A DNA stretch of 61,778 bases from Scenedesmus sp. ARA3 (lineage: Eukaryota; Chlorophyta; Chlorophyceae; Sphaeropleales; Scenedesmaceae): the NCBI GenBank assembly GCA_004335835.1, contig RWJK01001814.1, positions 1-61,778 on the forward strand, in the 5' to 3' direction. The position numbers were made by a program, and so were the translations under genes. Of the stretch, positions 11,490 to 22,455 are shown one piece after another (position 1 is the first letter of the stretch; each line of letters starts with the position of its first letter). A model generated the notes under the pieces. It was given only the letters and a program-made list of their open reading frames with translations. It did no database searches and was not told the origin of the DNA.

Positions 11490-13121
11490 GGTGTTGGTGC
11501 AGCAGCGCCGTGTTGCCGCATGAGGTCGGCTGCCTCAGCTGCTGCAGCAGCCGCAGCTTCAAGCTGCACCAGTGCCTGCTGCTGCAGCTGCTCAGGCATG
11601 CGCCAGCCACACTCATTACATGTCCACCCACCACCTCTGCAACTGCTGTTGCTGCTGCAGCTGCTGCTGCTCTGGCACTTGAACCCCGAAGCTGCTGCTT
11701 CCTGGCACTGCACATCTGTCAGCTGACTTACTCCAGATCTGCAGCTGCTTCCTACCCCTGCAAGTTCACCTTGCTGCTGCTGCTGCTGCTCTGTAGCTAA
11801 GCCCAGGCCCTTGCAGCAGCTGCTGCAGCCACACACAAAGCCGTACTGCTGCAGCAGCAGCTGCTGCCTGAGCTGCGTGGGCTGCTGGCCTAGCTGGGGC
11901 CCATAGCTGATGGTGAGCTGCTGCCCTGCTGCTGCACCCCGCACACACACCAGCAGCAGCTGGCGGCCATCAAACCTGCAGCAGCATGGTAAGCACAGTA
12001 GAGTGGTGAGCACACCCAGCATGGGCAAGTGCAAGCAATTTCATAGGTGAGGCAATGCTGCATCATCCTGCAAGCAAGTGCCGCCACTACGTGCAGGAAG
12101 TATGGGCTCCGGTGAGGTTGCGCCCATCGACTTTGAATAAACAGCAAGCGAGGGCAGAGTTGAAGTCCATGAGACCCAAACTGCAAGGCATCACAGCCGC
12201 ACCTGATGCTGCAGTTAGGGTCGCAGCTGTGGTTGAGCAGGGCAGCAGCAGGGTACAGCGCCAACCCCTGCCTGCCTGAATCAGCGCTGCTGCCGCCAGC
12301 CAGCAGCGGCCGTATGGCAACACCATTCAACACCAGCTGGCCGAGGCACTTCAGCAATGCTGCTGGGTTTGAAGTGGCCTCACTGTTGCTGCTGCTGCTG
12401 CCATCAACCTGTGTGTTGGCAGCAGCTGCTTGGTGTATGTCGGACAGCAGGTGTGACAGCAGCAGAGCTTCCAGCAGCTGCTCCCTGCTGCTGCTGCTAC
12501 CGCTGCTGTTGTCAGCCGCTGCTTCTGCCCTGCTGCCTCCACGTGGCTGCTTGAAGCTTGCTGCATCATCAGCCCACCAGCTCTGCTGCAGGCTGCTAAG
12601 CAGCTCAGCCCGCAGCTGCTGCACCTGCTGCTGCTCTGACAGCACACCCTGCTGCTGCTGCTGCTGCTGCTGTTCCTCCTGCTGATCTTTTTTGCAGCGC
12701 ACTGCTGCTGCTGCTGCTGCTGCTGCCACACATCTGCTGGCCAGCCGAGCATGCTCAGGCAGCAGCCGGGCCCAGGGCCGGCCACACTCCGGGCCACCTG
12801 GCTTGTGGCCACCTGGGCAGGTTGCATCAGCAGTACGGCAGCCCAAGGAGCAGTACTGCACCTGCGGGCAATGTGTACATGTCCATGGCGCTAAGCCCAA
12901 TGAGCCAAAGCACCACTCGCATAGTAGTGCATCTACTGCAGCAGCAATGCCGTGCGCTGTCTCCTCACCAGCAGCAGCACTGTGCCGCTGCTGCCGCTTC
13001 ACAGGTACTGCTGCCAGGGGCTGCTCCAGCAGCACCAGAGTGCCTGGCGGTATGTCAGCAGCAGCCACCACATGGCGGCCAGCACCAGCAGAGTAGCAGC
13101 AGCGCAGCGGCGCCGGCTTTC

Positions 13122-13156
<35 letters not shown>

Positions 13157-14526
13157 GCAAGCTGAGCAGCCTGCCATGCGTGATGCTGCAGCAGCAAGTT
13201 CAGCCTGTGCAGATTGGGCCCTGAAGCTGGCTGCTGGCATTCCTGCTGCTGCTGCTGCTGCTGCTGCTGCAGGTCTGCTTGCACTTCTGGGACACCATCG
13301 GCGGGCATGCTCAACTGTAACTGCTGTAGGTGGTCAGCTGCAACTCGCTTGTCGGCTTCAGCTGCAGCAGCTTCTGCTGCACGTATGCTGTGCAGTAGCA
13401 GGTGCGCATCAGCTGCTGATGGCGCATCACCCGCCTGCTGTGCTGCAGCTGCTGCTGCTTGGGCGTCCTCTGCAGCTGCTGCATACTGCTGCAGCAGCAG
13501 CCGCGCCCTGCCACGCCTGAACAGCACCTGCAACAGTGGTGAGCAGCGACCAACGTTGATAAAGGGCAACGCATGCATGCTCTGCTGGTGTGCAAGCATG
13601 CCATGCCGACGGCGTGTATGGCCAGATGCACACTACCATGCACCCAGTGCCCTTGCCCTTGCCACAATGCAGCATTCAGAAACAGCGGACTCATCATGGA
13701 GACCACAAAGATTACAAAACCACAGACAGCACGCCCACTATATACACAAGAGTTGTAAGCTTTGCAATCAGCAGCAGCAGGAGCAGCAGCAGCAGTCGCA
13801 ACAGCGCGACGCCCGCACCCACCTTGCCTGCAAGGCTGTCTGCACATGTGCCGCACGAAAGTGCAGCAGTGCAGTCCTGCTCAGCTGCACGCGCTAGCAC
13901 AGCCGCATCACAAGCGTCACTGCTGCTGCTGCTGCTGCTGCTGCTGTTTCTGCCGAAGCTGCTCCCTTTGCTGCAGCTGCTGCATGTGCAAGAGCCCGCC
14001 AGCTGCAGCAGGGACAGTGCCCTGTTGGAGTGTATCCTTGCGGCCTCCAGCGGCTGTTCCGCAGCTGGCAGCCATCTGAGTGCCTCTGCAGCAGACCCAC
14101 AAAGCTATTGATGGATTTGATGGATTTTGATGGATTTTTATATGTGTTTGGTGTCTTCAGAGCTCCGATGCTTACAAAACCCGCACAGTAGCTGGTCAGC
14201 GGTGCAGCGGGCTGGGCAGTGCACATGTATGGCATGGGCACTGGACTTGCAGGATACAGCTGACGAGTCTGGGGTTATGCAGAACAGTCGCACAAATGCT
14301 GTTCCCTTGGTATGTGAAGTACACACTGCGTACCGGAGTAGGTGCATGCTGCCTGCCTGAAGCACCCAGCAAGGTGGCTCTTGTTGCCTTCTGTTTTGAG
14401 ATAAAGAGCCCTGTTGATATCCTTGGTGCAGCCCTGCACCAGGGAAATTAGTTCAAGGAGTATGCTTTGGGGTGTTGCAGATGATGGCTCTGCTGCTGCG
14501 TGCTGCTGCTGCTGCTGGAATGGCAA
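10520..14526 (-). CDS. SMYD4-like TPR / MYND / SET-domain protein (at least 4 exons, about 1,080 aa)
   Basis: Exons are complement 14334 to about 14526, 13823-14085, 12203-13527 and 10520-11975; phases agree and the model ends in TGA. The 5' end is unresolved: no in-frame ATG precedes the poly-Gln start, so a further upstream exon is likely. Order of parts: TPR motifs (ACTYSEALRW, IHSNRALSLLQLAG, VLFRRGRARLLLQQYAAAAE); the first SET half; a MYND zinc finger (CEWCFGS, CTHCPQVQYCSLGC, then His and Cys ligands); the SET core ALLNHSCDPNCSIRF, split by an intron, followed by ISYGP; and a Cys-rich post-SET stretch CGCSSC. SMYD proteins are lysine methyltransferases or substrate adaptors, acting in nucleus and cytosol. 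Long Gln, Ala and Ser runs inflate the protein well beyond animal SMYD4 length. The C-terminal 300 residues are mostly low complexity. Confidence 0.82.
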
Positions 14527-15812
14527 CGCACAGCATGATCACCTGAGTGCCTAGACAATCTATGGAGTGTCTAGTTCCATGTACTCACTTCTACGTCGTT
14601 GGATGATAGCTGCTGCACAGCCTGCACGTACAACGGGCACTCGGACAGCAACCCCCTGGCACCGATCAGGCTACTGCGATCGGCCGTGCCATCGACGTGC
14701 AATGGATCGAGGGCTTGCTGAAGTTTCCGAAGCATACGAACGCTTGGTCTAGTTCAAACGCCGTAGCTTGGACGCATGGTGTACTGCTGCATGTTGCCAG
14801 CTGCATCATGAATATTCCTGGCTGACGCAGCTCTGCAAGGCCATATCCAGCGGCAACAAAAAAAGCATGAATATCCAAGAGGTGTTGCAGGGTTCATGGA
14901 GCGCCAACGCGATGGAAGGCTTCGATGCACCTGCACGTTAGCTTCTGTCATCCTACTGTACCAGAAACCACAGTACAGTACTAGTACTGGGATTAGCAAT
15001 CCCTGCGCTGGTGACAAACTTGCGGGTGTTTTGATACGGTGCAGGGTTGTGTGCTCCAACTACCATACTTCAGCCAGCTATCAGAAGCATTGATGGTAGC
15101 TGCTGTGCTGCAAAGCAAGAGACACCATCATCAGCACGACGTTACAGCGTCAACCGTTGACAGCCAGCCATTCGAATTTCACCCCCAAATCTGCAACCCA
15201 TCATCCAGGACTGTTGATCAAGGACTGAGAGAGCCTGGGACGTATTGGATGCACAAGAAGATAGCAACCCAAAGCACAACGAAAGTCATGCCTTGAGTCA
15301 GGCTGCTGGCGGGCCAATGATACATGCTGCTAGCATGCGCACATGATATTGTGCAGAGTTCATAGATAGCAAGTCATACACGGCCTTGCAGCACTTCAAG
15401 GTGCACCAGTAGCACGAGTACACTGATTCTATGCGATTGAGGCTGAGTTCGTCATGCTCTCAGCAACTACAGACGGCAGCTGCAGGTGGAGACTGTTCAC
15501 TTCTTGAAACTCATCTGAGGAGGTGCTAGCTAGTATCAAGACATAGGAACAGCAGTAGGATTTTATCTATCAAAGACATGGAGCCTACAATATTGAAGCA
15601 ACAAGCCTGTTCATTCAGTCTGGTTGACCTGGCAACCACTACAGCTGAGCCAGGTGCTACCACAGCAATATGCAGCATCAGGCAAAGCACTGCCAGCTGT
15701 GGAAAGTGTTTGGAGTAGCAGCACCTCTGGGATCAGCTCAAATAGGGGCAGAGACGCGTGCAGAGAAGCCATGCTCTGTGCCTGACTGCAGCAGAGGGCC
15801 AAGGCATCATCC
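14527..15812. other. No gene recognised
   Basis: About 1.3 kb of AT-richer sequence without protein-like frames. It may contain the missing first exon and promoter of the SMYD4-like gene at the left and the 3' UTR of the cysteine-rich gene at the right. I saw no repeats. Confidence 0.4.
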
Positions 15813-18287
15813 TTACTTGACCTTGTTGCAGCGGCTCAGTCCAATCTGGCCATCAGTGCCATAGCCAGGAGGGCATGGCAGGCAGGAAGTGCGGTCACGA
15901 GAAGGGTAGTGATCCACTGCACACGCTGCACACACGTTGCTGCCACCTGAGGATACACGGCCTGCCTTGCATGGCATGCAGCGCCTCTGGGTCACGCTGT
16001 AGCCGGCGCCTGCCTTGCAGAGTGGTGGCGGCAGCGCCACGCAGCGGTAGTCACAAGACTCCGGGTCTGCCTGGCACATGGTCTTGTAAGCAGACTGCTC
16101 GCAGCGCACCCTGCACACGACAAGTGGTATGCTCAGTTTTGGACTTGATACAAATCAGAGGGCCAGCTGCTGTGATCATAATGTCGTGACAGAAGGTTAT
16201 GAAGCACTGATCCTTCGACCTGCTGCTGCTGTGCTGCTGCTGTTTGCTAAGGGCGGCCTGCAGTGTCTGCTTGCAGGAAACCGACTGGCTGGCTACCATT
16301 CATTCTGCCTCAATCAATGCGCCCTTGCTGGAGGCTAACGAACACTGGTGCTGTCCTCACCTGGAGCACGCATTGTAGGGGCAGGTGCTGTTTGAAGTGC
16401 GTGCCTCGCAATTGTAGCCACATGTGCCGCAGTAGGTGGGCTTGCACACCTGCAACATAACAGCGTGACACAACATCCTTTGATACACAGTTGCTGTGGA
16501 ATCATTGCACGAGCATAGCTCTGCCTTCACATGGATGCAGTGCCAGTGATTAGGGTATAATACACATATGCAGCAGCTCTTTACACACAGTTTGCCGACA
16601 TCAGCGCTTCATGTGCAGGGTTGCCGTCGCACAAGAGGCCACTGCAGTGTTGGCACAAGCAGCAGCTGATGCTTGGGTCACTGGCCTAGCAGGCAACTTG
16701 ATTGCAACTACCTGGCAGCAGCAGCCCACGGGAATATGATCAGCCGTCGAGACCGTTTACACGCCCCTGAAGCTGTGTGTTGCTTTTGATTGCCTGCTCA
16801 CCTTGCTGCCAGGGCACTCCACGTTGTCACAAGGGTTGAAGTTGCAATCCACCAATGGCTTATCAGCAGGGCACTGTTCTGCTTGACTGGGGGCGTTGGG
16901 GCCTGTGGTGCCGTCTGGATTTGATGGCCCTGAAATGGAGTTGCCTGTGATGTTGCTAGGCGATGCTACACACTTTGCGGTGCATCCTGCAAGCAGACAG
17001 TCAATGTAGAACGTCAGAAGAGGGTGTGTGATGCAGCAGACACCTGAAAGACTGCTTGCAGGAACTTCTTGAGCATATCAAGGGGCCAAGAACACAGTGA
17101 TGCAGTGACGGACGTGCAGCAGCTGGTACTGCTGTCACTCAGTGTTTGGAAGCAGCCCAGCATGGTCGGGGTGGCTGCTGCTGCTGCACAGGTACAGCAT
17201 CCTGCGAGGTGTTCCTGCAAGATTCTGTATGCTACGGATTCACCATGTCAGTACTGCATCAGCTGCCATAGCAACTCCGTCACAGCACCAGGTCAGTGTA
17301 TCTATACTGCCATGAGACCTACCTCCACAGTAGTCTGAGACGCACTGCTGCCCTGCTTGGCATGTTTTTGTTGCGCAGGGATCAATGAAGCAGTTGACAG
17401 GGCTGCTGCCATCTGGGCAAACACATTGGGTGTTGCAACCTACAACAGGCAGTGCAGCAGTTGCAGCATCGCAGGAATCACCTTGAACAAGTGTTGCCAA
17501 GCTCCTGGATGCGCATGCGTAATCTGCAGGTGAATGCCGTACTGCTTGCAGGCAACACAGCCTGACTGCGCTGCATGGCTCATACGTGCCATCCAGGGTT
17601 CGCTTAACAAAGTCAAGCCCTGCAAGTTGATTGCTCACCTCCACAGTAGTTGGAGACGCACAGAGTGCCCTTCAGGCACGGTGAAGCAGCACATGGGTCA
17701 GCCAGGCACCGGACCTGAGGGCTGCCGTCTGGACAGGAGTTGCTGCCTGCACTGCTGCTAATGCTCCCAGCAAGGTTGCTGGCTGGCACGCTTGCAGAGC
17801 TGCCCAGCACATTGCTAGCGGGTGATGACGGGCTGCTGGACAACTGGTTCACTCTTGGACTGGGCAATTCAGTGGGAGGGACGGTGACTGGCACAGTTGC
17901 AATGCCTGAGCTGCCACTGGGGACGTCAGTCACTACTGGCGTGTTGCTGGGCTCCTCCATGTCCATGGCAGTGATGCGCACTGTCTCATCTGGTATGCAT
18001 GAGACTTCGCACAGGTCGTCATAGCCACATGCATCACGCTCACAGTGCGTTCCAGGCTCACACGCTTTGCCCTTGCATGGGTCCACAGCAGGCCCTGCAC
18101 AGACGAGCAGTTGTTGATTGTGGCAGAACTCGACCTTGGCGGGATAGAGCACCACATGGTTGCAACTGGACGTACCGCAAGGCTGCGCGTTTTTCGAGCA
18201 TGTTTCTTTGAATGATGCTTCAACGCGGCAAGCCGTGCAAAGGACGACTGCTAGCAGAGCGACAACAAGCCTACGTTTGGCGACCAT
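15813..18287 (-). CDS. Secreted cysteine-rich protein A, NYCGG repeats plus ephrin-receptor-like C-terminus (about 418 aa)
   Basis: Proposed exons are complement 18176-18287, 17639-18094, 17323-17439, 16802-16986, 16361-16449 and 15813-16110 (TAA). The ATG at 18287 opens a signal peptide (MVAKRRLVVALLAVVLC, cleavage near VEAS). Two copies follow of a repeat with PDGS, a Cys, PC, a CxxGxxC-like core and a terminal C-V-S-(N/D)-YCGG. Next come a QCPADKPLVDCNFNPC unit, a short CGTCGYNC module, and a Cys-rich C-terminus with KAGRVSSGGSNVCAAC and CLPCPPGYGT, like the ephrin-receptor-like/GCC2-GCC3 motif. The product is probably an extracellular disulfide-rich protein; its role is unknown. The 81-bp intron 18095-18175 is in frame and stop-free, so a version retaining it (445 aa) is possible. 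Protein B, next door, has the same architecture. Confidence 0.82.
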
Positions 18288-19660
18288 GATGAGTGCTGCA
18301 CAGCTGACGCGTTTAACAGTAATATCTCGTGTCCAAAGTAAGCTCTCTTTTCAGAAGTGCTAGGCGTGTGGGTTGCTTTGTCAACTTTGAATGCTGGAGA
18401 AATGACAACTCGGCCAAGTTGTAGCAGCAGTTGTAACAAGCTGTAGCCAGGCTAGCGTTCGAGAAGCATATTGAGCCACGATGGGTATGCTAGACGCGAT
18501 TCGGCAGCTTAATGGATTGCCATGCCGTGCTGAATGGGATCTGAGGGTCTCATTCCACTTAACAGAACCAAGTATCAACTAGTAACACACAGTGTTATGC
18601 CTTCCCGCTGGTTGTTAGGCAGAGCTGCATCCAACACAGGTTTGCATGCATATCAACAAAATAACGGATGTGATTGAGGCATTACAACCGTTCTGCAGCT
18701 CAAGCTGCAAGGTTCAACATGGCAGCTGCTTGCCATTGGCACTGCTGCGTGCTGTTGCTCTGCTGGCCCCATGGCGCTGCTTTCAGCTGAGTCGCCACTG
18801 CTGTGCTGCTGCAGTGACTACACTTTGCCAGTATGGAAGTTGATGTGTGGTTACAGTTTGTGTGCCGCGTGCCAGAAGGTGTCCTTCATCACACCACTCA
18901 AACATTCCAGCCGCCTTCACTACCGCACATGTGACTGAATGCCAAGGGGCAATGCCATGACAAACCACCTGGCAACAAGCATTGCTATGCCAAGAAGAAA
19001 CACAACAGCGCAGCAAATCACGCGCAATTACTAGGCCAACATCTGATGCAGGCATTGTGGTTGTGCACAGTTCTCAGGCCCTTTGCCGCTCGCTGAGCAG
19101 AGATCTGTGCAGGCTGTGAACACCAGGTCATACAATGGAAAGTGTCTCAAGTATCAAGTGATACAGCAACCCAATCTATCCCAGCATGATCATATCTGCT
19201 GATGTACACAGGCAGAGTAAGCAAGGTTACTATAGACTCCTTAAAAGCAAAACTGGAACATTCAATGCTTGGTTGAGCTGTCAACATCAACAGCTCCTGC
19301 CAGGCAGTCCCGTGTTGCTGCCACATGTAATGCACAGCACATGGATGCCAGCCCATACAGCTTGGTTCGTGCTGCCTGAGGCGATATATGACCACTCGAC
19401 GGACATATTGCCTGTATAGGACGGCGTGGCAATGCTGATCAGTTATTATTGGTGTGAAAAGATATCTGGAGAGTTTCAGCAGCCATCAACATCCGACCAT
19501 GCCAGGCCCCACAGCTGCCTACGCCATTAGGTAGTGTTCACGCTGCAATCATACCACATGAAGGTCCATCCAGCTTTCATTGCCTCCAGCTGTGAGCCTT
19601 GCAGGAACGGATGACCACATGCGCTACAGTGTTCAGCCCACAGGGATACTCCATCTGCCG
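18288..19660. other. No gene recognised, between the two cysteine-rich paralogues
   Basis: About 1.4 kb containing the promoter of gene A and the 3' flank of gene B. No conserved frame was found, and I did not recognise copied exon pieces, unlike around several other genes in the window. Confidence 0.4.
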
Positions 19661-22063
19661 CTAGCCGTCAATTGTCTTCACCTTGCTGCAGCGGCTGACA
19701 CCAAAGAGGCCGTTGGTGCTGTAGCCAGGAGGGCACGGGAGGCAGGTGGTGTGGTCCCTAGAGCTGTAGTAATCCACTGCACACGCAGCACACACATGAC
19801 TGCCAGCAGAAGACACATATCCTGCCTTGCAGGGCTTGCAACGCCTGCTGGTTGCACTGAAGCCACTGCCAGCCTCGCATGGTGGCGGCTGCAGGGCAAC
19901 GCAGCGGTAGTTGCAGGAGCGGCTGTCCCTCTGGCACACGGTCTTGTAGGCGGATGGCTCGCAGCGCACCCTGCAGCAACAGATACAAAACAGTGGTGAA
20001 TGCTGTGTCATGGTGCACCTGCCCATCTGTGTTGTGTGCATAAGCCTATTGAAGACGCAAATGCTGTGCAATGATTGCCATCCTGCAGGAAACTGGCTCA
20101 CATCCTACCACCTTGCTGCAACAAACACCAAATGTGATTCGACTAATGCGCTGCTATGCATGCTTGCAGGAAAACCAAGAGCGAGTGGCCCATGTAGCCT
20201 AGGCTCACCTTGAGCAGGCATTGTAGGGGCAGGCAGCACTGGGGTCCACTGGTGCCCCATGGGGCTGACACGTGTACCCGCATGTGCCACAGAATGTTGG
20301 CTTGCACACCTGCACAATGACATCAGCGCAATCGCATGATGAAGTGCAAATTGCGATGAAATGACTTGGGAAGCTAGTTTCACACCTGCAGCTATAGACA
20401 TGCAATAGCAGGTGAGCAAAGGCAACACAAAAGCTGGCTGCGTCATGCATCTGCTGCACATCATGTGCCACATGTTATGATAACATGTGCTGCCGACACT
20501 GCAGGGACTGGATTGCTTGCCTGCACAGTGCATTTCTGCTGTTTTCTGAGCAGTCTGCTGTTATATTTCCTGCAAGTTGACCAACTGGGACTACACAGCC
20601 TACTACAAGCAGTTGGAGCCGCAACAAAAAGATGCTGAACGCGCAAGATTTGGAAGCTGGCGTCTCAGCTGCACGCCTCACTGCAGCTAGCAGCTCACCA
20701 GGCCATCGAGGCACCTGACTCCATCACAGGGGTTGAAGTTGCAGTCAACAGGCGGCTTGTCAGCAGGGCACTGCTCCTCTTCTGGTGCAACATTCGGGCC
20801 TGTGATGATGCCAGGGCCAGAAGAACCTGCTGTGGAGTTGACTGTACTGTCTATGGGCACAGCCACACACCTGGCATTGCATCCTGCAAGCAGCCAACCG
20901 ACATATACCATGCGTATGTGAGGCTATGTTACAGGTGTACGTTTCAAACAGCAGAAATGTGTAGGTGTTTTGGTTTGTGCAGCTATGTATGACACACAAA
21001 GCTCGGCTGCAACAGGTCCAGGTTGTGGCATTTGCCTAAGGTCAGCGCACAGCTGCCAGGTCAGCAGCAAGCACTCTACAGCACTCACCTCCACAGTAGT
21101 CTGACACACACTGCTTCCCAAGGGGACACAGAGTTGTGGAGCAAGGGTTGACCAAGCAGTTGACAGGACTGCTGCCATCTGGGCATTGTGGGACACATTC
21201 AGCATTGCATCCTGCAGTATGCAGCACCGCCCATCCTTAGATGAAGTTGACAATGTTGAAACCACCACGCCTTTTAGCACACGCGCACGGCTCAAAAGAC
21301 AACCAACCGCTGCATGAACTACAGGTCACCATGAACAACAGACCTGCAGTGTCCAAGGGACTTGCTCTCTGTGTGTGGCTGCTGCCAGCTGCTGGCCTGC
21401 AGGCTGCCCGCAGGTTATACTTCAGGCACTGACAACAACTCACCTCCGCAGTAGTTGGAGACACAGGTTGTGCCCTTCAGGCATGTTGTAGCAGCACAGG
21501 GTTCAAATACACAGTTGACTGGAGGGTTGCCGTCTGGACAGATGCTGCCTCCAGCACTGTTGTTTCCTGGAGCCACAGGCATGCCACTAAACTCTGGCTC
21601 CTCCAGGCTAGGAACTGTAACAATGCCAGGGATGCTGACAATGTCAGCAGCATCATTGCCTGGTGACGCGTTGTTGTTGCCACTGACTTCGACAGTGTCC
21701 ATAGGCACCTCTATCATGCCTGTAATTGATGCCATGTCATCCTTCCTGCAGGAGATGTTGCACAGTACGCTGTTGTCGTCCCCACATGCCTCATACCAGC
21801 ATTGGTGCCCAGCCTCGCCCTTGCAGGGGTTGTAAGATAGGTTCTCACACGGGTTGACGCCAATTCCTGCATTCAAGCAAAGGCTTTTGCTTCAAACAGG
21901 CTGTGAGCTGCCACAGCAGCACTTTCGGTCACACAGACGCATCTGTTGTCTCACCACACGGCACAGATTTGTCGTTACAGGCCTGGATAGAGGCCTTGAC
22001 GAGGCAAAAGGCAGCGCAGGTAACCAAGACGGTAGCTAAGCCGAGTTGCTGTCTTGGACGCAT
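19661..22063 (-). CDS. Secreted cysteine-rich protein B, paralogue of A (6 exons, about 416 aa)
   Basis: Exons are complement 21955-22063, 21444-21866, 21089-21211, 20699-20883, 20209-20309 and 19661-19970 (TAG), with all phases matching. The start (MRPRQQLGLATVLVTCAAFC) is a signal peptide. The same modules occur in the same order and phase as in protein A: an N-terminal Cys-rich unit, a Ser/Pro/Gly-rich linker, CPDG...NYCGG, CPDG...DYCGG, QCPADKPPVDCNFNPC, CGTCGYTC, and the C-terminal KAGYVSSAGSHVCAAC / CLPCPPGYST motif. The matching intron positions show a whole-gene tandem duplication. The linker is the most diverged part. It is likely extracellular, perhaps cell wall or matrix; the function is not known. 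Confidence 0.86.
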
Positions 22064-22455
22064 CGTGGAGGTTGGGTTGGGTAGAGCGTGTCCAGTGTTG
22101 CGTTGAAGACACCTGCTGGTTCGTGGCGAATGCGCAATACATACAAGAAATCTTACACCACTGCATTGTGTCACCACGAGCGTCTTATAGGACGGTGTCC
22201 AGCAGGTTCGCACATTAGCAGCAGCGGTTGTAACATGTCCGACCAGTTGCTGCTCCTCGGTCGGCTCAGCAAGTATCTTAACAAGCAAAAAAGAACGCTT
22301 ATTCACAATTCAAAAAGTTGTTGACTCCAAGATAGCCGCGGACACTGCAGGTATCAGCTACATCTTCAAGAAAGGGTGGTGTGCACCACAGCATACCCTG
22401 GCCAGCGATGGATGGCTCGGTCTTCTTACAAGTGCAGGCATATGAAGCCACTGAG
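22064..22455. other. Intergenic: cysteine-rich B promoter and Sua5 3' flank
   Basis: No coding potential was seen. A minus-strand TGTAA (22426-22430) close to the Sua5 stop is a candidate polyadenylation signal. Confidence 0.4.
22426..22430 (-). terminator. Candidate TGTAA polyadenylation signal for Sua5
   Basis: TTACA on the plus strand, that is TGTAA in gene sense, about 26 nt after the TAG stop. It is close to the stop, so a more distal site may also be used. Confidence 0.3.

Noticed and set aside
10491..13520. Several plus-strand Cys/Leu/Ser-rich frames opposite the SMYD4-like gene
   Set aside because: CTG-rich antisense of poly-Gln exons. No domain is seen, while the minus strand contains TPR, MYND and SET motifs.
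17613..17638. Extension of cysteine-rich A past NYCGG into EQSTCRA and a stop
   Set aside because: A GTGAG donor right after NYCGG and the same exon limit in paralogue B show that this is intron.
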